A program made the position numbers and the translations under genes. Under the pieces are notes generated by a model. It saw nothing but the letters and a program-made list of their open reading frames with translations. It did not search any database and was not told where the DNA came from. DNA of 37,567 nucleotides from Candidatus Desulfovibrio intestinipullorum (GTDB lineage: Bacteria > Desulfobacterota > Desulfovibrionia > Desulfovibrionales > Desulfovibrionaceae), in contig DXHV01000085.1 of NCBI GenBank assembly GCA_019113165.1, positions 1 through 37,567 on the forward strand. The letters run 5' to 3'. Shown here piece by piece: positions 22,632 through 30,737 of the stretch. How positions within the stretch are numbered: the stretch's first letter is position 1; the number at the start of each line of letters is the position of its first letter.

Positions 22632-23996
22632 CTAGCCTCTCCTGGGCAGATAGAGGGCCCAGCCTTCGGTGTCGCGGAAGGCGTCCACCACGGTCTCGCA
22701 GAAGGCCGGGTGCACCCTGAAGCCCTTCGCAAATTCGTGCACCGTGCATTCAAGCTGCATGGCCAGCACGGCCTCGCCTATCAGTTCCGAGGCCTGGCTG
22801 CCCACAATGTGCACGCCAAGGATTTCGCCTGTGCCGGCATCGGCCACCACCTTGACGGCGCCGTCCACTTCGCCGCGCAGCATGGCGTAGCCGTTGATGG
22901 CATAGGGGAAGGAGCCCACTTCCACTTCGCGGCCCTGGCGCTCGGCCTGTTCTTCGGAAAGGCCCACGCTGCCCATCTGCACAATGCCCCAGATGGCCCG
23001 CGAGACCAGGGACTGATTGAAGACGGAGGGCTTGCCCATGGCGTTTTCGGCCGCGCAGATGGCCATGGCCGAGGCCACGTGGCTGAGCATCCAGCCGCCG
23101 GTGCAGTCGCCAATGGCGTAGATGCCGGCAACGGAGGTTGCGCAGTGCTCATCCACGCTGATGCCGCCGTCTTCCCCGAGGGCCACGCCCAGGGCTTCCA
23201 GACCAAAGCCCGTGGCAACAGGGGCACGCAGGGACCAGAGCACCTTGTCCACAGTGACGCTTTCTTCCTTCTTCTTGCTCTTGAGCAGGCAGGCGCCGTT
23301 TTCCACGCGTTCCAGGGTGCAGCGGGGCATGATCTTCACGCCGCGCTCGCGCAGAGCAGAGGCCAGGCGCTGGGCGCTGTCCTGATCCTCGTCGGGCAGG
23401 ATGCGGGGGCCGGGCACGGCATAGGTCACCTTGCAGCCCAGGATGGCCAGGAGCATGGCGCATTCCACGCCAATGGGGCCGGGATCGGTGACAAGCACGG
23501 AGCCTGGCACGTCACTCATGCCCAGGAGTTCGTCTGTGGTGAGCACAAGGCCTTCGGCGCCGGGAATGGTGCAGGGAGCAAGTGTGCTTCCCGTGGCAAT
23601 GATGATGTTTTTGCCTTCAAGGACCTTGTCGCCCACGCGCACCGTGTGACCGGACTCGACCGTGCCCCGGCCCATGACCACTTCAATGCCGTTGTTGGCC
23701 AGCAGGGCCGTCATGCCCATGGCGATTTCATTGGAGACGCCTTCCTTGCGGGCCACCACGGCCGCGCAGTCCAGGCCCTGGACGTCCAGTTTGAGGCCGA
23801 AGTCCCCGGCCTTTCTGGCCTGCTCCATCAGGGACGCGGTGCGCAGCCAGATCTTGCTCGGAATGCAGCCGCGCAGAACGCAGGTGCCGCCCATGGCGGC
23901 TTCTTCCACCAGAACCACGCTGCCCTTGAGCTGGGCCGCACGTATGGCTGCCGCATACCCGCCAGGTCCACCACCCAGTACGATGACGTCATACAT
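22632..23996 (-). CDS. Dihydrolipoamide dehydrogenase-like flavoprotein with altered NAD site
   Basis: A 454-aa E3-type flavoprotein. The FAD site (GGGPGGYAAAIRAAQ, then VLVEEAAMGG), the redox disulfide GGTCVLRGCIPSK and the active-site His-Glu pair in RVHPAFCETV are intact. The NAD domain is not standard: GGGYIG is replaced by DPGPIG (first Gly to Asp), the ribose-binding Glu after KVT is replaced (KVTYAVPGPRILP), and the GRxPN motif reads LRAPVAT. Weak or no NAD+ use is therefore possible; another acceptor would then be needed. GGAG-type site about 8 nt upstream supports the start. It lies between an inactive-looking E2-like gene and lipBA. The usual role would be reoxidation of dihydrolipoyl domains of the acetoin complex. 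Confidence 0.85.
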   Translation of the reverse strand: MYDVIVLGGGPGGYAAAIRAAQLKGSVVLVEEAAMGGTCVLRGCIPSKIWLRTASLMEQARKAGDFGLKLDVQGLDCAAVVARKEGVSNEIAMGMTALLANNGIEVVMGRGTVESGHTVRVGDKVLEGKNIIIATGSTLAPCTIPGAEGLVLTTDELLGMSDVPGSVLVTDPGPIGVECAMLLAILGCKVTYAVPGPRILPDEDQDSAQRLASALRERGVKIMPRCTLERVENGACLLKSKKKEESVTVDKVLWSLRAPVATGFGLEALGVALGEDGGISVDEHCATSVAGIYAIGDCTGGWMLSHVASAMAICAAENAMGKPSVFNQSLVSRAIWGIVQMGSVGLSEEQAERQGREVEVGSFPYAINGYAMLRGEVDGAVKVVADAGTGEILGVHIVGSQASELIGEAVLAMQLECTVHEFAKGFRVHPAFCETVVDAFRDTEGWALYLPRRG

Positions 23997-24038
23997 TGTT
24001 GCTTCTCCTCTCCTGAAAGGCCGAGGCTTCAGGCGTCA

Positions 24039-24093
24039 TTCCCAGGGGGATGAGCCCCCGGGAAGAAAGTATTGTGAAGAACGTTTTTTTTTT
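24039..24093. other. Hairpin and T10 tract between E2-like and lpd genes
   Basis: TTCCC-A-GGGG (24039-24048) pairs with CCCC-CG-GGGAA around a TGAG loop (to 24064), and ten T follow at 24084-24093. On the minus strand the tract is poly-A before the hairpin, so this is not a terminator for the operon. Confidence 0.5.
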
Positions 24094-24146
24094 GCTGTGC
24101 TTGCCGATTTCCCGGGACACTGGTCCCGACAGGCCGGATGGCAGGT

Positions 24147-25448
24147 CTAGAAGACCAGCAGCAGCGGATTGTCCGCGGCAGCCACCAGGGCGTCCATGAA
24201 GGCGCAGGCCTCGGCGTCTGTCACCATGCGGGCGTCGTAGCCAAGGGTCACGTCGCAGGCCAGGGTCAGGGCCAGGGATCCATTGCAGGAGACGGCCCGC
24301 TGCACGGGAGCGCCAAGGGCCAGGCCTGCCGCCTGTCCGGCGCCGAGAGACGGGGTGGCGCGCTCCACCCTGCTGCCGGTAAAGCTTGTCAGGACAAAGG
24401 TGGAGGAGCCTGCACGGGCGGCCTTTCTGTCGGCGGCCAGGGCCAGAAGGCCCTTGTCCTGGGCGTCGGCAAGAAGGGCATCGCTGCCTGCAGGCATGGT
24501 GCGCAGAGCCAGCTGCACGGAGCGTTCGCGCACCAGGCGGCCGTTGCCGTAGACAGCGTTGAGGGCCGGATGGGCTGCCAGGGTGCGGGCCGCAACAAGA
24601 GCCATGATGAGGCCGAGATCGAGTTCTGCGGCAGCCTTCTTGTACTGGGCGCCCAGGCGCTTCATGTCGCCAAGGAGCTGCTGGCAGGCGGTCATGTCCA
24701 CAGTGGCCGAGAGGGTGCGCACAGGCGAAGCGCCGCCGGCCTCTTCAAGGACCAGCTCGCGCACGTCGGCGGCTGCACTTTCAGCAGCTGCAGCAGCAGC
24801 CGGAGCAGCCTGGGCTGCCTCGGGATTGAGGGCGCGTTCCACGTCCGCCCGCACGATCTTGCCGCCTTCGCCGCTGCCTGTGAGGGTGCAGATGTCAAGG
24901 CCTGCCTGACTGGCCAGCACTCGGGCCAGGGGGGTGATGGCAATGCGGGAGAGCACGTCCTGGCGGGCGACCACGTCGGCCTCGCGAATGCGGCCGTTGG
25001 CGCCTGTGGGCGTCACATGGCGCAGATCGAGCTCCAGGAAGCGGGCCAGGGCCCTGGCCCTGGGGGTGGCCAGGATCCAGGATGTGCCGGAAGCCTGGGC
25101 AGGCGCGGCTGCCTGGGCAGCTGCGGGGCTGGCTGCGCCCTCTTCTTCGGCGTCACCGGAAGGGGCTGCGGCAGGAGCAGACGCACCCTGGGCAGGAGCT
25201 GCCACGGCTTCGCCGGCCTCGCCCAGCAGGCCCAGCACCGTGCCCACTTCCACCACTTCGCCCTGGGGCACCAGAATGTGCACCACACCGTCGGCAGGGC
25301 TTTCCACCTTGTTGGTAATCTTGTCCGTCTCCACTTCGAAAATTTCGTCGCCCTGGTGGACGCAGGCGCCTTCGGCCACAAGCCATCGTGCCACCTTGCC
25401 GGTCTTCATGGTCAGACCCAGCTTGGGCATGGTCAGTTCTGTACTCAC
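24147..25448 (-). CDS. E2-like lipoyl protein with degenerate catalytic site (E3BP-like?)
   Basis: A 433-aa protein with an N-terminal lipoyl domain (Lys43 in VETDKITN), an Ala/Pro linker, two peripheral-subunit-binding domains (about 126-160 TPRARALARFLEL and 173-209 ITPLARVLASQAGL), a second Ala-rich linker and a shortened C-terminal E2 core. Where active E2 enzymes have HxxxDG (as HMVTDG in the E2 at 30738-31955), this one has ARMVTD: His to Ala, Asp to Thr, Gly to Asp. It therefore probably lacks acyltransferase activity and resembles the E3-binding protein of mitochondrial pyruvate dehydrogenase, which also lacks the catalytic His. It lies next to the E3-like gene. Start is GTG 25448 with GGGAG 7 nt upstream. 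Confidence 0.85.
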   Translation of the reverse strand: MSTELTMPKLGLTMKTGKVARWLVAEGACVHQGDEIFEVETDKITNKVESPADGVVHILVPQGEVVEVGTVLGLLGEAGEAVAAPAQGASAPAAAPSGDAEEEGAASPAAAQAAAPAQASGTSWILATPRARALARFLELDLRHVTPTGANGRIREADVVARQDVLSRIAITPLARVLASQAGLDICTLTGSGEGGKIVRADVERALNPEAAQAAPAAAAAAESAAADVRELVLEEAGGASPVRTLSATVDMTACQQLLGDMKRLGAQYKKAAAELDLGLIMALVAARTLAAHPALNAVYGNGRLVRERSVQLALRTMPAGSDALLADAQDKGLLALAADRKAARAGSSTFVLTSFTGSRVERATPSLGAGQAAGLALGAPVQRAVSCNGSLALTLACDVTLGYDARMVTDAEACAFMDALVAAADNPLLLVF

Positions 25449-25574
25449 TACTGTTCTCCCTCTTCACTGTCCGGGCAAAAGGCCATGTTCCAGATGACGA
25501 ACCGGGCCATGACGACACAAGGGACAGCCTTGTTCCTGAGTGTTTCAGGCGGATTGTTCATGCATGCCGTTTCG

Positions 25575-25602
25575 GGCCGGAAGGGCTTTGGCCCTTCCGG
25601 CC
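25575..25602. other. 12-bp perfect hairpin between acetoin reductase and E2-like genes
   Basis: GGCCGGAAGGGC (25575-25586) pairs with GCCCTTCCGGCC (25591-25602) around TTTG. On the minus strand no T-run follows, so it is more likely an mRNA stability or processing element. Confidence 0.6.
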
Positions 25603-25631
25603 GGAAAAAGTCGGCGAGACGCCCTGCCGGT

Positions 25632-26414
25632 CTAGCGGTAGACCATGCCGCCGTCGATGAGCACGGCCTGGCCCGTCATGTAGTCGGAGTCCGGTCCTGC
25701 CAGATAGGACACAAGGCAGGCCACGTCGTCCGGGGTCTCGGCACGGCCGAGGGCAATGCCTTCACAGTACTTCTTGTAGGTTTCGCCGCTGGCAGCGCCG
25801 GTGAGCTTGGCAAAGCCGGCATCGATTTCCAGCCACATGTCCGTGCCCACCACGCCGGGGCAGTAGGCATTGACGGTGATGCCGTCGGCGGCCAGTTCCC
25901 TGGCAGCGGCCTGGGTCAGGGCGCGCACGGCAAACTTGGTGGCCGAATAGACGCCGATCATGGCAAAGGCATCGTGGCCGGCAATGGAGGAGGCGCTGAT
26001 GATCTTGCCGCGCTGCTTGCGGGCCTTGAATTTGGCGGCTGCGGCCTGAATGCCCCAGAGCACGCCATAGACATTGATGGAGAAGATGCGGTCGAGCTGT
26101 TCCTTTGTCACATTGCACAGGGCCTCGACCTGGGCTATGCCGGCGTTGTTGACCATGATGTCAAAGCCGCCAAGAGTCTTTTCCGCGTGATCCACGGCCG
26201 CAAAAACCTGGGCGCGATCCGTCACGTCCGCAACAACGGTGGTTGCCTTGCGGCCGCGGGCCTCGATTTCGGCAGCGACCTGGGAAAGCTTGTCCGCCTT
26301 CTGATCCACAAGGCAGATGTCCGCGCCGTCCTGGGCCAGACGCAGGGCAATGCCCCTGCCTATTCCCTGGGCAGAACCGGTGACCAGTGCAACTTTTCCG
26401 TTCAGTTGTGCCAT
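25632..26414 (-). CDS. budC: Acetoin reductase / 2,3-butanediol dehydrogenase, SDR family
   Basis: A 260-aa short-chain dehydrogenase. It has the classic NAD site [10 protein letters not shown], the NNAG motif (VNNAGIAQ), catalytic Ser in SASSIAG and YSATK. The C-terminal sequence [14 protein letters not shown] is typical of meso-butanediol dehydrogenase (diacetyl reducing). It interconverts acetoin and 2,3-butanediol, or reduces diacetyl, using NAD(H). GGAGG lies 7 nt upstream of the ATG. It sits within the aco genes, so in this setting it probably feeds 2,3-butanediol or diacetyl into acetoin cleavage. Stereospecificity cannot be read from the sequence. Confidence 0.9.
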   Translation of the reverse strand: MAQLNGKVALVTGSAQGIGRGIALRLAQDGADICLVDQKADKLSQVAAEIEARGRKATTVVADVTDRAQVFAAVDHAEKTLGGFDIMVNNAGIAQVEALCNVTKEQLDRIFSINVYGVLWGIQAAAAKFKARKQRGKIISASSIAGHDAFAMIGVYSATKFAVRALTQAAARELAADGITVNAYCPGVVGTDMWLEIDAGFAKLTGAASGETYKKYCEGIALGRAETPDDVACLVSYLAGPDSDYMTGQAVLIDGGMVYR

Positions 26415-26509
26415 AGTTTGTTCCTCCGTATGAAATGGGGGGTCGGTCGTAGGGTCCGGGTGTCTTTTTGTGCGGAGCGCATGCTTGTGCCTGTCATGCG
26501 CTGCCTGCA

Positions 26510-26539
26510 GGAGATGTCGGCAATGGAGATGTCGGCAAT
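26510..26539. repeat. 15-bp tandem repeat, two exact units
   Basis: GGAGATGTCGGCAAT occurs twice directly downstream (minus strand) of the DUF6506 gene. Confidence 0.85.
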
Positions 26540-26558
26540 AAGGAGGGGCTTTGGGCGG

Positions 26559-26864
26559 CTACCTGCCGAACACGGTGTCGCCGCTCACGTTGCCGAGGCC
26601 CGGGTGCACGTCAAAGCGCACGGCGCCCACGGGCACGTCCACGCTTCTGGCAATCAGGGCCGTGCCCTCGTTGCCGAAGCCTCCGCACAGCTCCAGGGCG
26701 GCGCAGCCCTGCTCCTTCACGGCCCACCGGGCCTTTTCCAGGGCATCGGCATAGGAGGTCGCCGGAATGACCAGCAGATCCACGCCCTCGGTCTTCACCC
26801 AGGTGGGACCGTCGTCCCCTGCCGCACATGAGGTCACAAAGAGAAAGCCAGCCTTGAGTTTCAT
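26559..26864 (-). CDS. DUF6506-family small protein
   Basis: A 101-aa protein matching my recollection of the DUF6506 family: N-terminal strand KAGFLFVTSC, then EGVDLLVIPATSYADALEKA, the hallmark ALELCGGFGNEG and VGAVRFDVHPGLG. No catalytic function is established for the family. GGGAGG 5 nt before the ATG supports it. It lies between acoX and the acetoin reductase, as a constant part of the operon, so it may act on an acetoin-related intermediate, but this is speculation. Confidence 0.7.
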   Translation of the reverse strand: MKLKAGFLFVTSCAAGDDGPTWVKTEGVDLLVIPATSYADALEKARWAVKEQGCAALELCGGFGNEGTALIARSVDVPVGAVRFDVHPGLGNVSGDTVFGR

Positions 26865-26913
26865 CGTTCCTCCCGGAGCGTGTCCTCTCCGTTTTGTGGT
26901 CCGTTTCGTTTTT

Positions 26914-26949
26914 TGATCCGTCTCTGTTTCCTGATCCGTCTCTGTTCGC
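26914..26949. repeat. 18-bp tandem repeat, two units, downstream of acoX
   Basis: TGATCCGTCTCTGTTTCC and TGATCCGTCTCTGTTCGC in tandem, with degenerate partial copies on both sides (26890-26990). Confidence 0.75.
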
Positions 26950-26996
26950 TGTTGCTTTCGTGCCCGTTCGTTTCGGATCCGTCCTCAAAGTCTTTA

Positions 26997-28007
26997 TCAG
27001 AGGGCCTGCCCGATCGGCCTGGCAAAAAGACCTTTTGTGCGGGCAGCCTCCAGGGTTTTGGGCACATCCACCACCTGCACGCCACGCAGCGCCAGGCGCA
27101 CACAGGCTGTGTCCTTTTTGTGCAGGACAAGGTCGCGCTCGCCGTCCAGGGCAAGGACCCCGGACTGCTCCACGGCAAAGGTCTCGCCCTTGTGCATGAT
27201 GCTGTGGCTGACAATGCCGGCGCTCACAAAAAGTCCTGGCGCAATGGCGGCCCGTACCGTCCTTTGTGCCTGTCCCTGCAGGTTCAGGGCCAGGCCTGTG
27301 CCCGAAGCAGGGGCGCAGTGGACGATCTGTCCGCCTATGGCCGAAAGGCCTATGCTGTCCGCCTTGCAGCGGGCCAGAAAGAGCGCCGAAATCCGCTCCA
27401 TGTCCCAGACGGCCCGAGATCCCACAAAGGCTTCCCTGGCCACGGCCACGTCCACCAGGGCCAGATCCCGCACCTCGTCGTTGACAAGGATTTCCAGAAT
27501 GTCCGCCTCGTAGCAGCCCTCGTCCATGGACAACGCGCCGCTGGCCAGGATGCCTGCGGCAAGACCAGCCACCGTGGCTTCGGTCATGACCGGAAAGACA
27601 TTGTTGGTGCCCGTGGACAGAGCCAGAATGGGCAGGTTGCGGCTGCCCCTGCAGGCAGCCCTGGCCGTTCCGTCGCCGCCAAGGACAATCATGACCGCAG
27701 CGCCGGCCTCTTCCAGAAGCTCGGCCGCACGGACCGTGTCTTCCTGGGTGTTGTGCTGCCAGTAGACCAGGGGCTCTATGGAGGACGGACGGCGATCGGC
27801 GGGCAGATCCAGCAGGGCACGCTCCACGATGGCATAGGAGTCCGGCATGAAGAGCACCTCGTCCACGCCTGCTTCACGAAGCCCCGTCAGGATGCGGCGC
27901 ACCATGCGGACCTTTTCCTGATTGTCGAAAACGCTGCCATGGGCAACAATGCGTCGTATGTCCTTGCCCGAGGCCGGATTGGCAATAAGTCCCACCTTCA
28001 TGCGCAT
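26997..28007 (-). CDS. acoX: AcoX, NAD-kinase-like protein of acetoin catabolism
   Basis: A protein of about 336 aa related to NAD kinase, with VLGGDGTAR (the GGDGT signature) at about residues 100-107 and STGTNNVFP downstream. AcoX is found in acetoin operons such as that of Cupriavidus; its reaction is not firmly established, although an NAD kinase-like or cofactor role is assumed. The start is uncertain: ATG 28007 and ATG 28001 have AGGGACAGG upstream, while ATG 28055 would give 352 aa, closer to known AcoX, with a more distant AGGAG. It follows acoB after a strong hairpin. Confidence 0.85.
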   Translation of the reverse strand: MRMKVGLIANPASGKDIRRIVAHGSVFDNQEKVRMVRRILTGLREAGVDEVLFMPDSYAIVERALLDLPADRRPSSIEPLVYWQHNTQEDTVRAAELLEEAGAAVMIVLGGDGTARAACRGSRNLPILALSTGTNNVFPVMTEATVAGLAAGILASGALSMDEGCYEADILEILVNDEVRDLALVDVAVAREAFVGSRAVWDMERISALFLARCKADSIGLSAIGGQIVHCAPASGTGLALNLQGQAQRTVRAAIAPGLFVSAGIVSHSIMHKGETFAVEQSGVLALDGERDLVLHKKDTACVRLALRGVQVVDVPKTLEAARTKGLFARPIGQAL

Positions 28008-28092
28008 CCTGTCCCTGGCCAGGCTGTCTGCCGGGCCATGGCTGTTTTTGTCCATGGCCGTCCGGCGTTCTCCTGGCCCCCTTCTTTCTGTC

Positions 28093-28124
28093 CCCGTGCA
28101 CAGGGCCAGGGCCCTGTGCACGGG
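28093..28124. other. 14-bp perfect hairpin between acoB and acoX
   Basis: CCCGTGCACAGGGC (28093-28106) pairs with GCCCTGTGCACGGG (28111-28124) around CAGG. On the minus strand the T-run lies before the hairpin, not after it, so it is not a normal terminator for the aco mRNA. Confidence 0.65.
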
Positions 28125-28157
28125 ACAAAAAACGGTTTTCTGTGTCTGGTTATGAGT

Positions 28158-29129
28158 CTAGCGCTGGTTGCGCACGGCCTCGACAATCTTGTCCACGGAA
28201 GGCATGTAGGCCTGTTCCAGCGGCGGGCTGAAGGGCACGGGGCAGAAGGGCGCGCCAAGGCGCACGATGGGCGCATCGAGGTACTCGATGGCCTCTTCGG
28301 CCACCATGGCGGCGATTTCCGCACCGGCGCCGGCGGTCTTCACGGCTTCCTGCACGACCACCAGGGCGTGGGTCTTGCGCACGGAGGAGAGGATGCATTC
28401 CTTGTCCAGGGGAACGAGGGTGCGCGGATCCACGACTTCCACGCTGATGCCGTCCTTGGCGAGGATTTCGGCCGCTTCCAGGGCCCTGTGCACCATGAGC
28501 GCCGTGGCCACGATGGTCACGTCACTGCCTTCGCGCACGACCCTGCCGGATCCAAGCGGGATCTCGTAGAGGTCGTCGTCCACTTCGCCTTCAATGCCGT
28601 AGAGGAGCTTGTGTTCCAGGAAGACCACGGGGTTGTCGTCGCGAATGGCGCTGACAAGCAGGCCCTTGGCGTCGGCCGGCGTGGAGGGGATGCAGACCTT
28701 GATGCCGGGGATGTGCATGAACCAGGCTTCCAGGCTCTGGGAATGCTGGGCGGCAGCGTTCACACCGGCGCCCTGGGGCATGCGCAGCACCATGGGCACC
28801 TTGGCCTTGCCGCCGAACATGAAGCGCATCTTGGCGGCCTGGTTGAAGAGCTGATCCATGGCCACGCCAATGAAGTCCACGAACATGAGTTCGGCAATGG
28901 GTCTCAGGCCTGCCGAGGCAGCGCCTGCCGCAGCGCCCACGATGGCGCTTTCGCTGATGGGCGTGTCGCGCACGCGCTTTTCACCGAACTGATCGAACAG
29001 TCCCTGGGTCACGCCGAAGCAGCCGCCAAATTTGCCCACGTCCTCACCCAGAATGAAGACACTGGGATCACGCTCCATTTCCTGACGCATGGCGTCATTC
29101 AGTGCCTGCAGATACGTCTTGCGAGCCAT
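28158..29129 (-). CDS. acoB: Acetoin dehydrogenase E1 component, beta subunit
   Basis: A 323-aa transketolase-like protein of the 2-oxoacid dehydrogenase E1 beta family (pyrimidine-binding domain plus C-terminal domain). Landmarks: FILGEDVGKFGGCFGVTQGL, DTPISESAIVGAAAGAA, ELMFVDFIGVAMDQLFNQAAK and PRTLVPLDKECI. With AcoA it forms the thiamine-diphosphate enzyme that cleaves acetoin to acetaldehyde and a hydroxyethyl group passed to the E2 lipoyl arm. GGAG 6 nt before the ATG. It follows acoA with a 68-bp gap, the standard order. The neighbours (AcoX, AcoR) favour acetoin over pyruvate as substrate. Confidence 0.92.
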   Translation of the reverse strand: MARKTYLQALNDAMRQEMERDPSVFILGEDVGKFGGCFGVTQGLFDQFGEKRVRDTPISESAIVGAAAGAASAGLRPIAELMFVDFIGVAMDQLFNQAAKMRFMFGGKAKVPMVLRMPQGAGVNAAAQHSQSLEAWFMHIPGIKVCIPSTPADAKGLLVSAIRDDNPVVFLEHKLLYGIEGEVDDDLYEIPLGSGRVVREGSDVTIVATALMVHRALEAAEILAKDGISVEVVDPRTLVPLDKECILSSVRKTHALVVVQEAVKTAGAGAEIAAMVAEEAIEYLDAPIVRLGAPFCPVPFSPPLEQAYMPSVDKIVEAVRNQR

Positions 29130-29197
29130 AGAGTTCTCCGTTTTGTCGTTGAAGTTGCGTCATGTATGTGCTTGACAAGTGATTTCGTTGTACACGC

Positions 29198-30160
29198 CTA
29201 GGCGTAGACGTCTTCCACGAGATGCTCTTCCGAGGGATAGGGGCTTTGCTCGGCAAAGCGCACGGCCGCTGCCACGGCCTCGGCCACCTCGTTGGTGATG
29301 GCATCGAGTTCGGCCTGGGTGGCCACTTCGCGGTCCACAAGCTGCCTGGCAAAACGGGGGATGGGGTCCTTGGCCTTCCATTCGGCGAGCTCTTCCTCGG
29401 AGCGGTACACGCAGGCATCGCCCTCGAAATGGCCGCGCCATCTGTAGGTCTTGCATTCGATGAGGGAGGGACCCTGACCTTCGCGGGCACGTTCCACGGC
29501 CTGCTGGGCCGCTTCGTAGACGGCGAGCACGTCGTTGCCGTCCACCACCACGCCGGGCATGTCATAGGCTGCGGCCCTGTCGGCAATGTCGGTGACGGCC
29601 ATGGCCTTGCGCTGGGCCAGGGAGATGGCGTAGCCGTTGTTTTCGTTCACGAAGACGAGGGGCAGTTTCCAGGCAGAGGCAAGGTTCAGGGATTCCTGAG
29701 TGGTGCCCTGGTTGGAGGCGCCGTCGCCGAAGAAGCACACGGCCACGTCCCTGTTGCCCTTGTACTGGCAGCTCAGGGCCGCACCCACGGACAGGGGACC
29801 GCCGCCGCCCACGATGCCGTTGGCGCCAAGGATGCCGATATTGAAGTCGGCAATGTGCATGGAGCCGCCCTTGCCCTTGCAGTAGCCGTCCAGGCGGCCG
29901 AAGATTTCGGCCATCATGAGGTTGAGATCCCCGCCCTTGGCCAGGCAGTGGCCGTGGCCGCGGTGGGTGCTGGTGATCATGTCCGACTTGCCGAGAGCGG
30001 CGCACACGCCGGTGGCCACGGCCTCTTCACCCAGATAGAGGTGCACGAAGCCGGGAATCTGGCCTGCAGCAAAGAATTTCTGCACTTCGCTCTCAAAGAA
30101 GCGGATCTTGTTCATGGTGCGGAACATATCCAGAAGGACTGTCTTGTCAGTCTGCATCAT
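29198..30160 (-). CDS. acoA: Acetoin dehydrogenase E1 component, alpha subunit
   Basis: A 320-aa E1 alpha protein. The thiamine-diphosphate motif runs from GDGASNQGTTQESLNLA to NENNGYAISL (GDG-x(about 25)-NN). Other landmarks are HLYLGEEAVATGVCAAL and STHRGHGHCLAKG. It forms the acetoin-cleaving E1 with AcoB. AGGAG with AAGACC spacing precedes two adjacent ATGs; the first is chosen. Length agrees with known AcoA. E1 alpha subunits of pyruvate dehydrogenase are similar; the aco context decides the name. Confidence 0.92.
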   Translation of the reverse strand: MMQTDKTVLLDMFRTMNKIRFFESEVQKFFAAGQIPGFVHLYLGEEAVATGVCAALGKSDMITSTHRGHGHCLAKGGDLNLMMAEIFGRLDGYCKGKGGSMHIADFNIGILGANGIVGGGGPLSVGAALSCQYKGNRDVAVCFFGDGASNQGTTQESLNLASAWKLPLVFVNENNGYAISLAQRKAMAVTDIADRAAAYDMPGVVVDGNDVLAVYEAAQQAVERAREGQGPSLIECKTYRWRGHFEGDACVYRSEEELAEWKAKDPIPRFARQLVDREVATQAELDAITNEVAEAVAAAVRFAEQSPYPSEEHLVEDVYA

Positions 30161-30335
30161 GGTCTTCTCCTCTCATCCTCCCGAGACAGGCTTGGCGCCG
30201 TGCGTTTCGGAAACGGATGTCCAAAGGGATTGCTGAACTCTCCCGCATGCATCATGCAGCCGGGAGGGGCAGGGCATGGAAAGAATGTGTTCTTGCGTGT
30301 CAGTCCCTGATGTACGCGTCTGCGGTCCGTGTGGT

Positions 30336-30698
30336 CTAGTCCACGTCCACGTAGACGGTCAGGGCCGCGCAGGCCATGACAATGTCGCTGCAGCCGGGTG
30401 CAAAGCAGGCCACTTCAAGGCCTGGCACCTGCATGCCGCCCTTCTCCACCACGATCTCCTTCTCTCCGATGGGGATCATGGCCTTCAGGGCTTCGACATC
30501 GACCTTGCCGGGGTCGGGCACGCGCACGTCGGCATGGACGAGGATGCCTTCAAAGCTGCTGCGGCCGAGGATTTCCACAAGGCCGCACAGGCAGGCATGG
30601 GACACGGCATCCTTGATGGCCCTGGCTGCGGCCTTGGTCATGTCGGCGCCGTGCAAATCGGCTCCACTGCCGAATTCGACGATAAAACGCTTTTTCAT
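30336..30698 (-). CDS. Lin0512-family conserved protein
   Basis: A 120-aa protein matching the Lin0512 family: N-terminal MKKRFIVEFGSGADLHGAD, then TKAAARAIKDAVSHACL, VHADVRVPDPGKVD and a C-terminal ACAALTVYVD. The family has no established function and is often seen near metabolic operons in anaerobes and Firmicutes. Here it lies between the E2 and E1 alpha genes, in the same direction, with AGGAG about 11 nt before the ATG. Its place inside the aco genes suggests a helper role. Confidence 0.75.
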   Translation of the reverse strand: MKKRFIVEFGSGADLHGADMTKAAARAIKDAVSHACLCGLVEILGRSSFEGILVHADVRVPDPGKVDVEALKAMIPIGEKEIVVEKGGMQVPGLEVACFAPGCSDIVMACAALTVYVDVD

Positions 30699-30737
30699 GA
30701 TAGGTGGGTCTCCTGTCGGCTGTCCGTCAGGCTGTCA

